Shown here: piece by piece, positions 5,775 through 15,100 of the stretch | How the letters are laid out: each line of letters starts with the position of its first letter | How positions within the stretch are numbered: position 1 is the first letter of the stretch | Assembly (NCBI RefSeq): GCF_015751765.1 | Contig: NZ_JADOTX010000001.1 | Coordinates: 186,001 to 250,000, forward strand | Direction of reading: 5' to 3' | From: Micromonospora ureilytica | GTDB taxonomy: Bacteria > Actinomycetota > Actinomycetes > Mycobacteriales > Micromonosporaceae | DNA length: 64,000 nucleotides | Position numbers and translations under genes: made by a program | The notes under the pieces: model-generated | What the model was told of the DNA's origin: nothing | Database searches by the model: none | What the model saw: only the letters and a program-made list of their open reading frames with translations

Positions 5775-8570
5775 CTAGTGCTTCTTGAACACCGGCATGG
5801 TGTCCAGCGTGGTGGTGATGTTCTGCGTGGTGCCGCCCCGGTACGTCTTCCCGGTGAAGATGTCGGTCCAGCTGTTGCCCGGCGGGAACCACACCGACGT
5901 CGTGGCGGTGGTGCCGGGCGTCGTCACCGGTGCGACCAGGTAGTCCGGGCCGTAGAGGTACTGCGAACCGGCGGTGGCGTACGCGGCCTGCTCATTCGGG
6001 TACGCCAGGTACATCGAGCGGACGATGGGCGTACCCGTGCGGGTTGCCTCCTTGGCGGCGGCGTAGGTGTACGGCAGCAGCTTCTCCCGCAGGTTCAGGA
6101 ACTTCTTGGCCGACGCGTTGGCCGCCGGGCCGTACTGCCAGGGCAGCCGGTCGCTGTGGTTGGAGTGCAGCCGGTCGATCGGCTGGAACGTACCGAACTG
6201 CACCCACCGGGCGTAGAGGTCGTCGGGCAGCTTGGTGCTGCCCGGTTCGGTGCCCGGCTCCTGGAGGCCGCCGGTGTGCCCGCCGATGTCGTGGCTGACC
6301 GCGGCCAGTCCGGTCGCGGCCGACTCGCCCGGCGTGTAGCCGACCTCCATCTGCAGGGTCGACCAGTCGGAGGTGGTGTCGCCGGTGAAGTGCAGCGTGG
6401 TGCGCTTGTCGGCCCACGGGCCGGTCGACACCGGGGTCGGGCTGCTGTAGCCGCCGGCCTGCAACGAGCCGTACGCGCGGGAGAACGCGAAGCCGGTCTT
6501 GTCGGCGTACTGCTTGTTGATCCACGCGTCACCGGTCACCCCGGCGAGGGAGGACTTCGTGTTGTCGCAGCACCAGTCCAGCCACCAGAGGTCCGGGCCC
6601 TTGCTGCCCTTGGGGATCATCCCGTCGTGGAGCTGCATGTACGCAGTGAGCTGGTCCGGGTCGCCGAAGTCGAACGCGTAGCAGTCGGCGCCGCCGTTGC
6701 AGCCGACGCGCTGGAGCTTGCCCTTGGCGGTGGCCTGCGCCTGCGCGAACTTCGGGTCCGAGCCGAGGATGCTCGGGTGGATGTTGATGCCGGTGTGCAG
6801 GCCCTGCTTCTTGGCCCAGTCGAAGAACGCCTTCGGGTCGGGGATGCGGGTGGGGTCGATGCTCCAGCCGTTCCACTTGTCCGGCGCCTTGACGTCGGTG
6901 TCGAGGACGAGCACGTCCAGCGGCACACCCTCGGCCTTGGCCCGGGTCACCAGGTTCTGGAACTCGGTGGCGGTGCGGTCGTAGTACTCGGAGTACCACA
7001 CCCCGTACGCCCACTTCGGCAGCAGCTTCGTGGGCCCGGTCAGGGTCGACAGGTCCTTGAGAGCACGGGTGAAGTGCTGCCCGTACGCGAAGACGTAGCC
7101 GTCCTGCTCGGCGGCGGGCCGGGGCTTGGTGGTGCTCAGGGCCGAGGCCGAGTCGTCGAGCAGGTACCAGCCGTCCTGGTAGAGCAGGCCCGGGGCGGTG
7201 AGCGCGGAACCGGTCACGCCGTCCAGGCCCCGGCGGTAGCCGCCGAGCGGCGCGTGCGGGGCGAGCACCGGGGAGCCCTTGCTCGTGACGGCGACCGTGT
7301 CGACGTTGACGTTGCAACTGGCGTCCGTGGGGCAGCCCAGCGTCACGGTGTTGGTGCCACGGTTGAGGTGGACCGGGACGGAAACGGTGTTCCAGTAGTC
7401 CCACCCGCTGGTCGGCGGAAGGGTCGCCGTGACCGGCGCCGCGGTTCCGGCCGTGACCGACATGGTGCGCGTCTGGCTCGGCTGGGCGCCGGCCTGACCG
7501 TTGGCATAGCGGATCTGCACCCGGTAGTCACCTGCGGACGGAACATCAGTCACGGTGAGCGCGACGGCCGAGGTGGTGCTTTCCAGGCCGGCCAGGAATC
7601 CCGTACCCGAAGCGCCGTTGTGGTCGTTCGCGGACCTCGCGCCGCCGGTCAGCGCGCCGGTCTCGGCCTCTCCCAGCGTGCCGAACCGCAGGGGCTGCGG
7701 CTGAGGCGTGGCCGGTGCCGGGAACGCAGCACCCGGGTTGACCACCGCGAGGCTGTCGACGTTTACGTTGCCAGAGTCGTTGGGACCCCGTACGACGCTG
7801 ATCTCGTGTCGGCCGGAGGTGAGGTCGACCGGCACGTTGGCCAGGCCCCAGGTGTCCCAGTTGGCGGTGGGCGGCAGCGTCAGCGTGTGGCCGGCGTCGC
7901 CGTCGACCTGAACGGTCAGGGTGCGGTCCACGTTCTGGCCGTCGCCGCCGGTGCTGTTCGCGTAGCGGACGGTGAGCTGCTTCGTGCCACCCTCGGGAGC
8001 GTCGAGGGCGAACGTGACCGAGTCGCCGGACGAGGCGAAACCGGCCGCGAAGCCGCGCCCGGTGAATCCCTGGTGGTCGGTGGCCACGCCGGGACCGTTC
8101 AGTTGCAGCGATTCGGCCTCGCAGAGCGCGCCGAACGCGCAGGCCGGGGCGGTGTGGCCGGCCCAGGGCTGGCCCTGCACGGCCTGCTTGCCGGTCTTGA
8201 GCTGCACGGAGAGGTTGTCGGCGGTGAACGCGCCCGAGCCGACCCGGTAACGCAGTGTCATCTCGCCGGTGTCGATGGTGAGCCAGCCGTGCTCGACACG
8301 CTTGGTGAAACGCGTACGGGGGAAGTCGTCGCGCCCGATGGCGTTGAACGTGGCGGCGTCGGTGAACCTGCCGTCCTTCTGGTACTCGGTGCGGATCAGG
8401 GTCGGGGACAGCACCTCGAAACGTGCCTGGCCCGACCGTACGGCTCCGTCTTGCGCCCGGTGGTGGCTGGCCTGGGCCGGCGCGGACGGGGCGAGTGCCA
8501 GCCCCGTGATGAGAATGCCGGTCGCGGCGGCCGCTGTCGCGCGGCGGCGCTGTGAGTTCCGATAGAGCAA
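5775..8570 (-). CDS. Secreted GH31-family glycosidase with two carbohydrate-binding-like modules
   Basis: 931 residues, TTG start with GGAG eight bases upstream. An arginine-containing signal peptide (RRRATAAAATGILITGLALA) ends in APAQA near residue 35. A GH31 N-terminal beta domain follows, interrupted by two beta-sandwich repeats of CBM35/CBM6 type (about 150-278 and 302-430; each has an EAES/EAET opening, a GY/GF loop, VRYAN or IRYAN, and a NVNVDSLAV or NVNVDTVAV end). The TIM barrel carries DLWWLDW (putative nucleophile Asp665), FTGDTTSDW (putative acid/base Asp731) and SHDIGGHTGG. It should cleave alpha-linked glucan or galactan outside the cell; exact specificity cannot be told. A LacI-type operator sits just upstream. 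Confidence 0.88.
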   Translation of the reverse strand: MLYRNSQRRRATAAAATGILITGLALAPSAPAQASHHRAQDGAVRSGQARFEVLSPTLIRTEYQKDGRFTDAATFNAIGRDDFPRTRFTKRVEHGWLTIDTGEMTLRYRVGSGAFTADNLSVQLKTGKQAVQGQPWAGHTAPACAFGALCEAESLQLNGPGVATDHQGFTGRGFAAGFASSGDSVTFALDAPEGGTKQLTVRYANSTGGDGQNVDRTLTVQVDGDAGHTLTLPPTANWDTWGLANVPVDLTSGRHEISVVRGPNDSGNVNVDSLAVVNPGAAFPAPATPQPQPLRFGTLGEAETGALTGGARSANDHNGASGTGFLAGLESTTSAVALTVTDVPSAGDYRVQIRYANGQAGAQPSQTRTMSVTAGTAAPVTATLPPTSGWDYWNTVSVPVHLNRGTNTVTLGCPTDASCNVNVDTVAVTSKGSPVLAPHAPLGGYRRGLDGVTGSALTAPGLLYQDGWYLLDDSASALSTTKPRPAAEQDGYVFAYGQHFTRALKDLSTLTGPTKLLPKWAYGVWYSEYYDRTATEFQNLVTRAKAEGVPLDVLVLDTDVKAPDKWNGWSIDPTRIPDPKAFFDWAKKQGLHTGINIHPSILGSDPKFAQAQATAKGKLQRVGCNGGADCYAFDFGDPDQLTAYMQLHDGMIPKGSKGPDLWWLDWCCDNTKSSLAGVTGDAWINKQYADKTGFAFSRAYGSLQAGGYSSPTPVSTGPWADKRTTLHFTGDTTSDWSTLQMEVGYTPGESAATGLAAVSHDIGGHTGGLQEPGTEPGSTKLPDDLYARWVQFGTFQPIDRLHSNHSDRLPWQYGPAANASAKKFLNLREKLLPYTYAAAKEATRTGTPIVRSMYLAYPNEQAAYATAGSQYLYGPDYLVAPVTTPGTTATTSVWFPPGNSWTDIFTGKTYRGGTTQNITTTLDTMPVFKKH

Positions 8571-8607
8571 GATGCGCTCCTCGTCTCATATGGAGGAAAT
8601 GAGTCGA

Positions 8608-8621
8608 TGACAACGCTGTCA
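8608..8621 (-). promoter_or_regulatory. LacI-type operator upstream of the GH31 gene
   Basis: TGACAACGCTGTCA is a near-palindrome (one mismatch) centred on CG, fitting the TGNNANCGNTNNCA pattern of LacI/CcpA-type repressors. It ends about 38 bases before the TTG start of the GH31 gene. No lacI-type gene occurs in the window, so the regulator would be encoded elsewhere. Confidence 0.55.
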
Positions 8622-8726
8622 CTCGCTCGAAACGCCTGTCAACGGATCTTGGAGGGTGTCCCTTCTCTCACTCGTCTGCGGCGAGGAGGGCGTGGGCGCG
8701 GATCGCCACTGTGATCCAGCGGTGCG

Positions 8727-9947
8727 TTAGCGGGCGAGTTCGTCCTCGACGAACGCGGGCCTGGCGAGCGTGATCGCCGGGATGGTCGCCACGAGGGTGA
8801 CAGCGAGCAGGAACAGCAGCGGCAGGGTCCACCCGCCGCTCACGTCGTGCAGCAGCCCGACGAGCAGCGGACCGAGCGCGCCGAGCGCGTACGCGACCCC
8901 CTGGGCGAAGCCGCTCAGCGCGACGGTGCCGCCGTGGGTTCGGGTGCGAACGTTGATGAGCACGAGGCAGACCGGGAACAGGATCGACCCCGAGCCGATG
9001 AGCAGCACCCAGAGCAGTGTGAGTGTGGCGGGCGCGAGCAGCAGACCGAGGTAGCCGAACAGGAAGCTGGCGACACCGGCGGCGATCAGCCAGCCGACAT
9101 TGCGCAGCCGCTCGACGAGTAGAGGCGCGATGAATGCGCCGGGCACGCTGATGATGCCGGTGACGGCGAGCAGCACACCGGCCTCGGTCGGCGTCGAGCC
9201 GGCGATGTCGCCGAGGATCTCGGGCAGCCACGCGAAAGCCGCGTAGGTAAGGATCGTGCTGGTCGAGAACACGACGGTGATCGACAGGGCAACCCGCGAC
9301 CGCCACAGTCGCGTGACGAGGGCGGAAGGCGGGGACTCGACGGCGACGGCATCCGAGCGTCGCTGGCGGCGCTCCCGCGCGATGATGACCAGCCACGGAA
9401 CGAGCGCGACTACCGAGGTCACCGACCAGGTGCCGAGCAGGAATCGCCAGCCGACCTGCTCGGCGACCGGAGCGGCGACCGCGGCGGGCACGGCCGTGCC
9501 CACGCCCACGACGCAGACGTAGACGGCGGTCAGCAGCGCTACCCGGTCGGGGAAGTAGCGCCGCACGATCGGCGGCAGTAGTACATTGCCGATGCCCGTA
9601 CCGGCGAGCGCGACGACACTGCCGACGAGCAGCACCGCGAAGCCCGGGGCAAACGCGCGTACGAGATGGCCGAGGGTCATGAGCAGCAGCGCGAGCACGA
9701 TGCCGCCGTCGAGGCCGAAGCCACGAGCGACGCGCGGCGCGATGAACCCGGATGCCGCCAACAGGATCGGTGGCAACGTGCCGAGCAGCCCGACGCCGAT
9801 GTTCGAAATCGGGATGTCCACTCGGATGTCGCCGAGGATCGGCGATATCGTCGCAACTGCCTGGCGCAGGGTGAATGCGACGAGCACGATGCCCAGCAGC
9901 GCGGCAGTGCGTCCCGCCCACAGCGGAAGGCTGCGGTGCTCGGACAC
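8727..9947 (-). CDS. MFS transporter, CynX/NimT-like
   Basis: 406 residues with about twelve membrane segments and a basic middle loop (RERRQRRSDA). The N-terminal half shows RQAVATISPILGDI and the MFS loop RVARGFGLDGG; the overall pattern matches the CynX/NimT (cyanate or 2-nitroimidazole) branch. Substrate unknown. The start is GTG 9947, six bases after TAGACT, the spacing of a leaderless transcript. It is transcribed towards the GH31 gene but ends about 100 bases before the GH31 regulatory region. Confidence 0.85.
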   Translation of the reverse strand: MSEHRSLPLWAGRTAALLGIVLVAFTLRQAVATISPILGDIRVDIPISNIGVGLLGTLPPILLAASGFIAPRVARGFGLDGGIVLALLLMTLGHLVRAFAPGFAVLLVGSVVALAGTGIGNVLLPPIVRRYFPDRVALLTAVYVCVVGVGTAVPAAVAAPVAEQVGWRFLLGTWSVTSVVALVPWLVIIARERRQRRSDAVAVESPPSALVTRLWRSRVALSITVVFSTSTILTYAAFAWLPEILGDIAGSTPTEAGVLLAVTGIISVPGAFIAPLLVERLRNVGWLIAAGVASFLFGYLGLLLAPATLTLLWVLLIGSGSILFPVCLVLINVRTRTHGGTVALSGFAQGVAYALGALGPLLVGLLHDVSGGWTLPLLFLLAVTLVATIPAITLARPAFVEDELAR

Positions 9948-10027
9948 CCCCCGAGTCTAGTACTCCATCCGGGGATGTTGACCTTGGGTCAGCCGACACG
10001 TCGGGTGGCCACGCGCGAACTGCCAGC

Positions 10028-10399
10028 TCAGACGTACGGGCTCCAGGGCTCGGGCTGTTCGGCGTCCCAGCCCAGCTTGTCGAGTGCGCGCAGTACCGCG
10101 CCCGCGCGGGGAGTCCAGAAGAGCAGGACCTGGTCGCGCCCCTCGACCTCGAAGGAGACGGCGGTCGCCGGCAACGGGATCCGTCGGTGAAACGGATGGT
10201 GCGCCAGCACGGACACGTTGAAGTGTTCCAGGGTGTCCGATCCGGAACGCGCCGTGAAGGTCAGCGTGCTCTCGTCGGCGCGCAGCTTCACCGTCGGCCA
10301 GGCCAGCCGTCGGGCAGCCCTGAGCGTGTTGCCTCGGGTGAAGTCGAGGCGGTCAACGTAGGTGAGCCCGCCGCGCGCATCGAAGGTCTCCGAGATCAT
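10028..10399 (-). CDS. Hypothetical protein, 123 residues
   Basis: I do not recognise this protein. It alternates short beta-like stretches (LTFTARSG, AVSFEVEGRDQVLLFW) and ends in EQPEPWSPYV, which suggests a small beta-barrel domain, possibly PH-like. The ATG follows TACCAT by exactly six bases, consistent with leaderless transcription, and coding bias (GC-rich third positions) supports it as a gene. Confidence 0.6.
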   Translation of the reverse strand: MISETFDARGGLTYVDRLDFTRGNTLRAARRLAWPTVKLRADESTLTFTARSGSDTLEHFNVSVLAHHPFHRRIPLPATAVSFEVEGRDQVLLFWTPRAGAVLRALDKLGWDAEQPEPWSPYV

Positions 10400-10472
10400 C
10401 GTCGGATGGTACGGCGGGTATCACCCAGGTCCCGAAGGCAGAACCTCACGGGAGCATGAAGCGGGAAACGCC

Positions 10473-11150
10473 CTACTCGATTCCCTGCGGAACTCTTGCG
10501 GCGCTGCGAACGCCCTCGATCTGCGGCAGCAGCGCACACCACAGGGCGGCTTCATCCCGGAGGCTGACGCCTGGCTCCTCCCCGGTCCGCTCCAGCCCTC
10601 CCGCTCGCGGCTCCTCGGCGAGGCGCGACGCCAGTTCGCGGCACATCTGAGTCAGCGCCCCCCGGGTGCCGTCCAGCCAGCTCCGCGCGGCGGATACCGC
10701 CCGCAGGTCGCCGCCCTCGCCGGCCCGCACCCGCTTGTTCTCCCTCAGTGCGCTGGCGAAGGTGTCGAGGTAACGCTGGAAATAAACCTCCGTCGAGCCG
10801 CCGAGCGATGCGGTGAAGTGGCGGAACACCAACTCCGGGTCGCGCACCGGGTCCCCGGCGCACTCGCCGAAGTAGTGCATTGCCGCGATGCAGGCAATCA
10901 TCCGCCGAAGGGCGGTCTCGCCCACTCCGAGCGCCCGCAAAGCGGCGACGTCCAGGGACTCCACCAGCACAGACGCCCACTCGTCTGCGTCCACCCGCCC
11001 CGATTCCGCGCCCACCAGCGCGGACTGACCGACCGAGATTACCGCTGACCACCAATGCGGGTCGTCGGGAAGGTCGCCCCGCCGGATCAGATCCCGCATC
11101 TCTGCGGCCGACTCGATCCGGTGCACCTCGCCGAATGTCGGCACGGTCAT
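10473..11150 (-). CDS. Hypothetical helical protein, 225 residues
   Basis: No family recognised. The sequence is predominantly helical and soluble, with charged stretches (RDLIRRGDLPDDPHWW; ALRENKRVRAGEGGD) and one hydrophobic helix MIACIAAMHYFGECAG. The start ATG overlaps the stop of the upstream 61-residue frame as ATGA, so the two may be co-translated. The layout, an alpha-rich protein preceded by a tiny basic protein, gives no clue to function. Confidence 0.6.
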   Translation of the reverse strand: MTVPTFGEVHRIESAAEMRDLIRRGDLPDDPHWWSAVISVGQSALVGAESGRVDADEWASVLVESLDVAALRALGVGETALRRMIACIAAMHYFGECAGDPVRDPELVFRHFTASLGGSTEVYFQRYLDTFASALRENKRVRAGEGGDLRAVSAARSWLDGTRGALTQMCRELASRLAEEPRAGGLERTGEEPGVSLRDEAALWCALLPQIEGVRSAARVPQGIE

Positions 11151-11332
11151 TGGTCGGGACCCAACTGAGGCTCGAACCCATCGGCCTCCGCCATGTCCAC
11201 CTCGTGGGTGAGCGGCGCGGCCCGTGCCGGCAGGGCGAACGACACAGGTACGGCGTTACGCCGGGTTGCCTCGGCTCCGCCGCGCGAACGCTTGGTCCAT
11301 GACGTGCGAACCCACTGCACCACAGCATCCAC
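11147..11332 (-). CDS. Small hypothetical protein, possible leader cistron
   Basis: A 61-residue frame starting at GTG, with a basic N-terminal half (RTSWTKRSRGGAEATRR) and an acidic C-terminus (HEVDMAEADGFEP). The main support is its ATGA overlap with the next gene. No Shine-Dalgarno is clear and no family is recognised; it could be a chance frame. Confidence 0.4.
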   Translation of the reverse strand: MDAVVQWVRTSWTKRSRGGAEATRRNAVPVSFALPARAAPLTHEVDMAEADGFEPQLGPDQ

Positions 11333-11425
11333 AAGGCGATGTTCGGCCGCTACCTGTCCTGACGCAACCCAGATTCGCTCTGCACGCCATCCTCCTGTGT
11401 CGATCCGCCTGCGATGATCTGCTGC

Positions 11426-11800
11426 ATGACTCGGCGGCGCACGGACACGTTGGCGGACGCGGTCGGTCTCGTGACGCTCGGCTTCGGTGTGGTGTTGACG
11501 ATCATGCCGCGACGTAGCGCGGTAGCCCTCGGGCTGGGTGACCGGCCCGCACTGGCCCGAGCGGTCGGTATGACTGATCTCGTCGTCGGTTCTGGCGTCC
11601 TGGCCGGGCGTCCCCGTTGGCCGTGGATGGCGGCGCGGGCGGCCTTGAATCTCGTGCTGACCGGCTGCTACGCGGCGGAGGCCAGCCGCCCGGACGGCAA
11701 CCGTCGCGCCCGAGCGGGAGCGATTGCCATGGCGTCACTCATCGTCGTGGACGCCACGTTGGCCGTTGCCCTGGCAGCCCAGCGGGACAACGAAGAATAG
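11426..11800 (+). CDS. Small membrane protein, unknown
   Basis: About 124 residues starting MTRRRTDTLADAVGLV. Four hydrophobic segments are visible (VGLVTLGFGVVLTIM, ALARAVGMTDLVVGSGVL, WPWMAARAALNLVLTGCY, AGAIAMASLIVVDATLAVAL). The pattern resembles small four-helix DUF4267-like proteins, without certainty. I prefer ATG 11426 because GATGAT stands seven bases before it; ATG 11414 would overlap that box. It ends just before the truncated repeat copy at 11834. Confidence 0.6.
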   Translation: MTRRRTDTLADAVGLVTLGFGVVLTIMPRRSAVALGLGDRPALARAVGMTDLVVGSGVLAGRPRWPWMAARAALNLVLTGCYAAEASRPDGNRRARAGAIAMASLIVVDATLAVALAAQRDNEE

Positions 11801-11833
11801 CCACGCGATGCACCGCGGAGCGGAACGTGATGA

Positions 11834-12058
11834 GTCAGCAGCGGGGGCGGTCGAGGGGAGCGGCGGCACCGGCGAGCGCTTCGACAGTCGCCGTCGGTGC
11901 GACCGACTCGGTCGGGGTCGGCGAGGGCGGGGCGGCGTTGGGGCTCGGCGGGGCCGCTGGTGAACTGCTGGGCGTGGGGGAGGCGCTGGCGAGGACGGCC
12001 GTGCTGCGTTGCACCTGCTTGGTGACCATGCGGATGCCGGTGGCGGTCGCCTGGCGCC
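11834..12058 (-). repeat. Direct repeat copy A: orphan 3' end of the expansin-like gene
   Basis: About 225 bp nearly identical to 17372-17596, with five differences by eye (11958, 11960, 12033, 12051, 12057). It encodes, in the reverse direction, the last strand of the binding domain (RQATATGIR) and the whole Pro/Ser/Ala tail of the expansin-like protein, including its natural stop. Identity stops sharply at both ends. It flanks the protease-STAND island on the left and looks like a junction repeat left by integration or by recombination between duplicated gene ends. Confidence 0.9.
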
Positions 12059-12112
12059 GCCCGGACGGGCCGACGGGTACGCCCTCGCCCTATCCAGGGT
12101 CGCGGGGCCAGG

Positions 12113-15100
12113 TCATGACCCGCAGAGCTCCTGGTAGGGATAGGCGGACGGCAGTTGCTGCCGCCATTCCTGCTCGCGAAGGCCGCCCCCGACGAGTCGA
12201 CAGGCGTAGTTGGGTGCCTCGACGACCATCTGGGCGAGCTCGCGGACGGACCATGCGGTCGCCCGGCGATTGCCGTCCGTGGCGGTGAGCAGCAGCCCGG
12301 TGTGATCGAACGCTACTGACGCCACACCGTCGAGCGGTCCGTGCAGTGTTCCCAGCAGGCGAGGCTCCATGGTGTCCGACGAGTCCCACAGGCTGATCGT
12401 GCCGCCGCTGTCGGCGGTGGCGAGCAGGGGCGTGGCAGCACTGTACGCGGCGGCTCGGATGTCGCGTTTGGCGCTTTCGAGCGGTACTACTAGCGGCGTT
12501 ACCTCGGCGGGCGGCAGCGGCGAGGGTTCGGAGCGAGCTGTTGCGGCCGGCGTTGCGGCGGTAGAGGCCTGCGACGGGCTTGGCTGGCTGGTCGTAGCCG
12601 TTGGGGTGGGCGCAGGAGCAGCGGGGATCTCGGCGCTGCGGTAGATCCACAACGGGCCGTTGCTGCTACCGGCAAGAAGGGCACTGTCGTCCGGACTGAA
12701 GCGAAGCGCCCGGACGGTTCCCCCCGGCCCGGTCAGGTGGGCACGCAGCCTCGGCTTGTGTACGTCGGTGATGTCGTACACATAGATTCCGGATTTCTGC
12801 GTGCCGACGGCGAGCATTTGCCGATCGTGGCTGAGGGAGACCTGCTCCAAGACGAACGACGGCAGCGTGGTCTGGCCGGCATCGAAGACGACGCCGAGGA
12901 ACGGGTTGACCGCACCGAGCTGCTGGGGACGCCGGGGGTCGGTGAGGTCGATCAGCGATGCTCTGCCGGTTTCCGTGCCGACCGCGAGTAGCGTGCCGTC
13001 GGCGGTGAGGTCGAGCGCGGTGATCCTGTCCTGGTCTTTCAACTCCGCCAGCAGGCGGTTGTCCGGTTCCGTGGTCCACACGCCCAGCCTGGTGCTGCCG
13101 GTAACCGTGAGGCGTTTCTGCGGCGCTTCGGTCGCCACGGTCGGTGGCCCGTCTTTTGGGTAGTACTTCAGGGAGCTGTGTCGAGTGGGGTCGGCCGGCA
13201 TCCAGGTCAGGCGAGCGCCTTCTGGAAGCAGGACCGTCGTCACCCGAGTAGCGACGCCCTCAGTGCGGTAGCGGGCGATGGCGCCGTCGGGCTGCCGGAC
13301 GTACAGCGTGCGTCCGTCGGCACTGAATGACGGCACAGCCGCAGTGTCCAGGCCAGCGTTCGCCAACGTGTTCACGCGCGTGGGCCGGGCCGGTTCCGCT
13401 ACCTCCCAGATGCTGATTGTCTGGTCGGCGCCGGTCATCGCCAGGAAGCGGCTGTCGTCGCTGAACGACAGTGCCTGCACGTCGGGGTTGTACTCCCCGA
13501 ACAGACCCAGCACGCTTGTCGGCTTGTGGAGGGATCCATTGCCGGTGGCCGCGACGAGCATGGCAGAGGTGCTTCCGCCGATCGCCACGCTCCTGCCGTC
13601 CGGTGCCAGCCGCATTGCCTTGACGACGGGTTCGTCCAAACCTTCTGTGCTCGGCCTCCCGGCCGTCGACAGCGGCGGCAAGAGGCGCGTCCCGCTCGGC
13701 CTGATCCGGCCGGCGGCAAACACCGACCACGTGGTGGCAGCCCCGGATATGACGGATGGCACCTGCCCGCCGTCGCGCCGGCGGGCCCTGTTGCCGGTGG
13801 TCAGGGTGACCAGGGTCCGACCATCGGGGCGAACCGCCATGTCGGTCACCGCGGGCGTGTCGGTGGTGCTGCTGACGCTCATGGAACCGCTGTCCATGCT
13901 CGTGCGAGTCCGAACCCTGACTGCAGGGTCGCTATGGCTGACGGACAGGCGTTCAGGCGCCGCCTCACGCTCGATGGTCCACGCCGACACCGCGCCGTGC
14001 TCATCCCCGAGGAAGAGCTGGTTTCCGTCTGGACCGGCGGCGATCGCAGTGATCCCGTCGTCGGTCGCCCGGGTACTGACCAGTCTGGGGTGTGCCCGGT
14101 CGGCCAGGTTCCATAGCCGCAGGGTCCCGGTCGACGACACCAGCGCCAGCAGCTTGCGGGGTGGGACAAATGTGGCGACGGCAAAGTCCTTCAGGTCAAC
14201 CCCGAGATCGAACCGCCGTCCACGATCCTCTTCGTCTCGCAGGGCCACGGTGCCGTCGGTCTCGATCGTGAGTAGCCAGTTCTGGCCTCCTGCTCCCACC
14301 ATCGTGTGTCGTTCGGCACCGGGCACTGGGCCGCGGTAGCTCGACGCGGCGAGTGACGTGACGAGTTCGCGGCGGGCCAGGTCGAGCTTGTCCCGCTGCC
14401 CATTGCTGTAGGCCCAGTATGCGGTGAGCCCCCACCTGACGGCCTCGCCGGGCCGGTCCAACCGGCGGGCTTCGGCTCCCTCGATCAGCAGGTCACCGGC
14501 TGCCCTGACCAGCTCGGCACGTTGTTGTTCAGCCTTCTGCGCCGTGATGATCCCGGTCGCGGCGATGCCCAGCGTGACGACAGCTATCGCGGCTGTGGCC
14601 ATCCGTCCTCGTCGGCGCCGGCGATGGCGGCGGCTCTGGTCGACCAGAGCCGCGAGACCGGGCCGCAAGCCGCCGCGGGCGCGCCACTGCTCAGCCTCGC
14701 TCAGGCGCCGACCCGTCAGCAGGAGATCGCGGCCTCGCCAGCGCCGGAACTTCGACCCGGGCTGGGCTTGCGTGTGGGCGAGCCAGTCGGCGAGCGCCGG
14801 TTCCACGCTGTCCTGCCACTCCAAGAATCGCTGATGATCGGTCAGCCATCCCCGAAGCTGCTGCCAGTTGGTGATGAGCGAGTCGTGGACCAGATCCACT
14901 ACTGCGTCGCCGGCCGCGTTACGACCGGTGCCGACGATCCGTCTGTGGGTCAGGAGGTCGAGAATTCGGGCGGCGTCAACTGGAGGCGAAGCAGCTCGTT
15001 CACGCCGCCAGGTACGCACCCGATGCGAGTCCCCGGCGCCGATCTCTTGCAACTCGGTCATCGGCCGGGGCCGGCGCACCATGGGCGCGCCGGTCAAGCG

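Noticed and set aside
5778..8555. 925-codon forward open frame opposite the GH31 gene
   Set aside because: Mirror of a GC-rich coding strand; full of Val/Gly/Arg with no domain, and the reverse strand has clear GH31 motifs and a signal peptide.
11835..12029. 64-codon reverse frame taken as a gene
   Set aside because: It is the orphan copy of the expansin tail, with no start signal; treated as a repeat.
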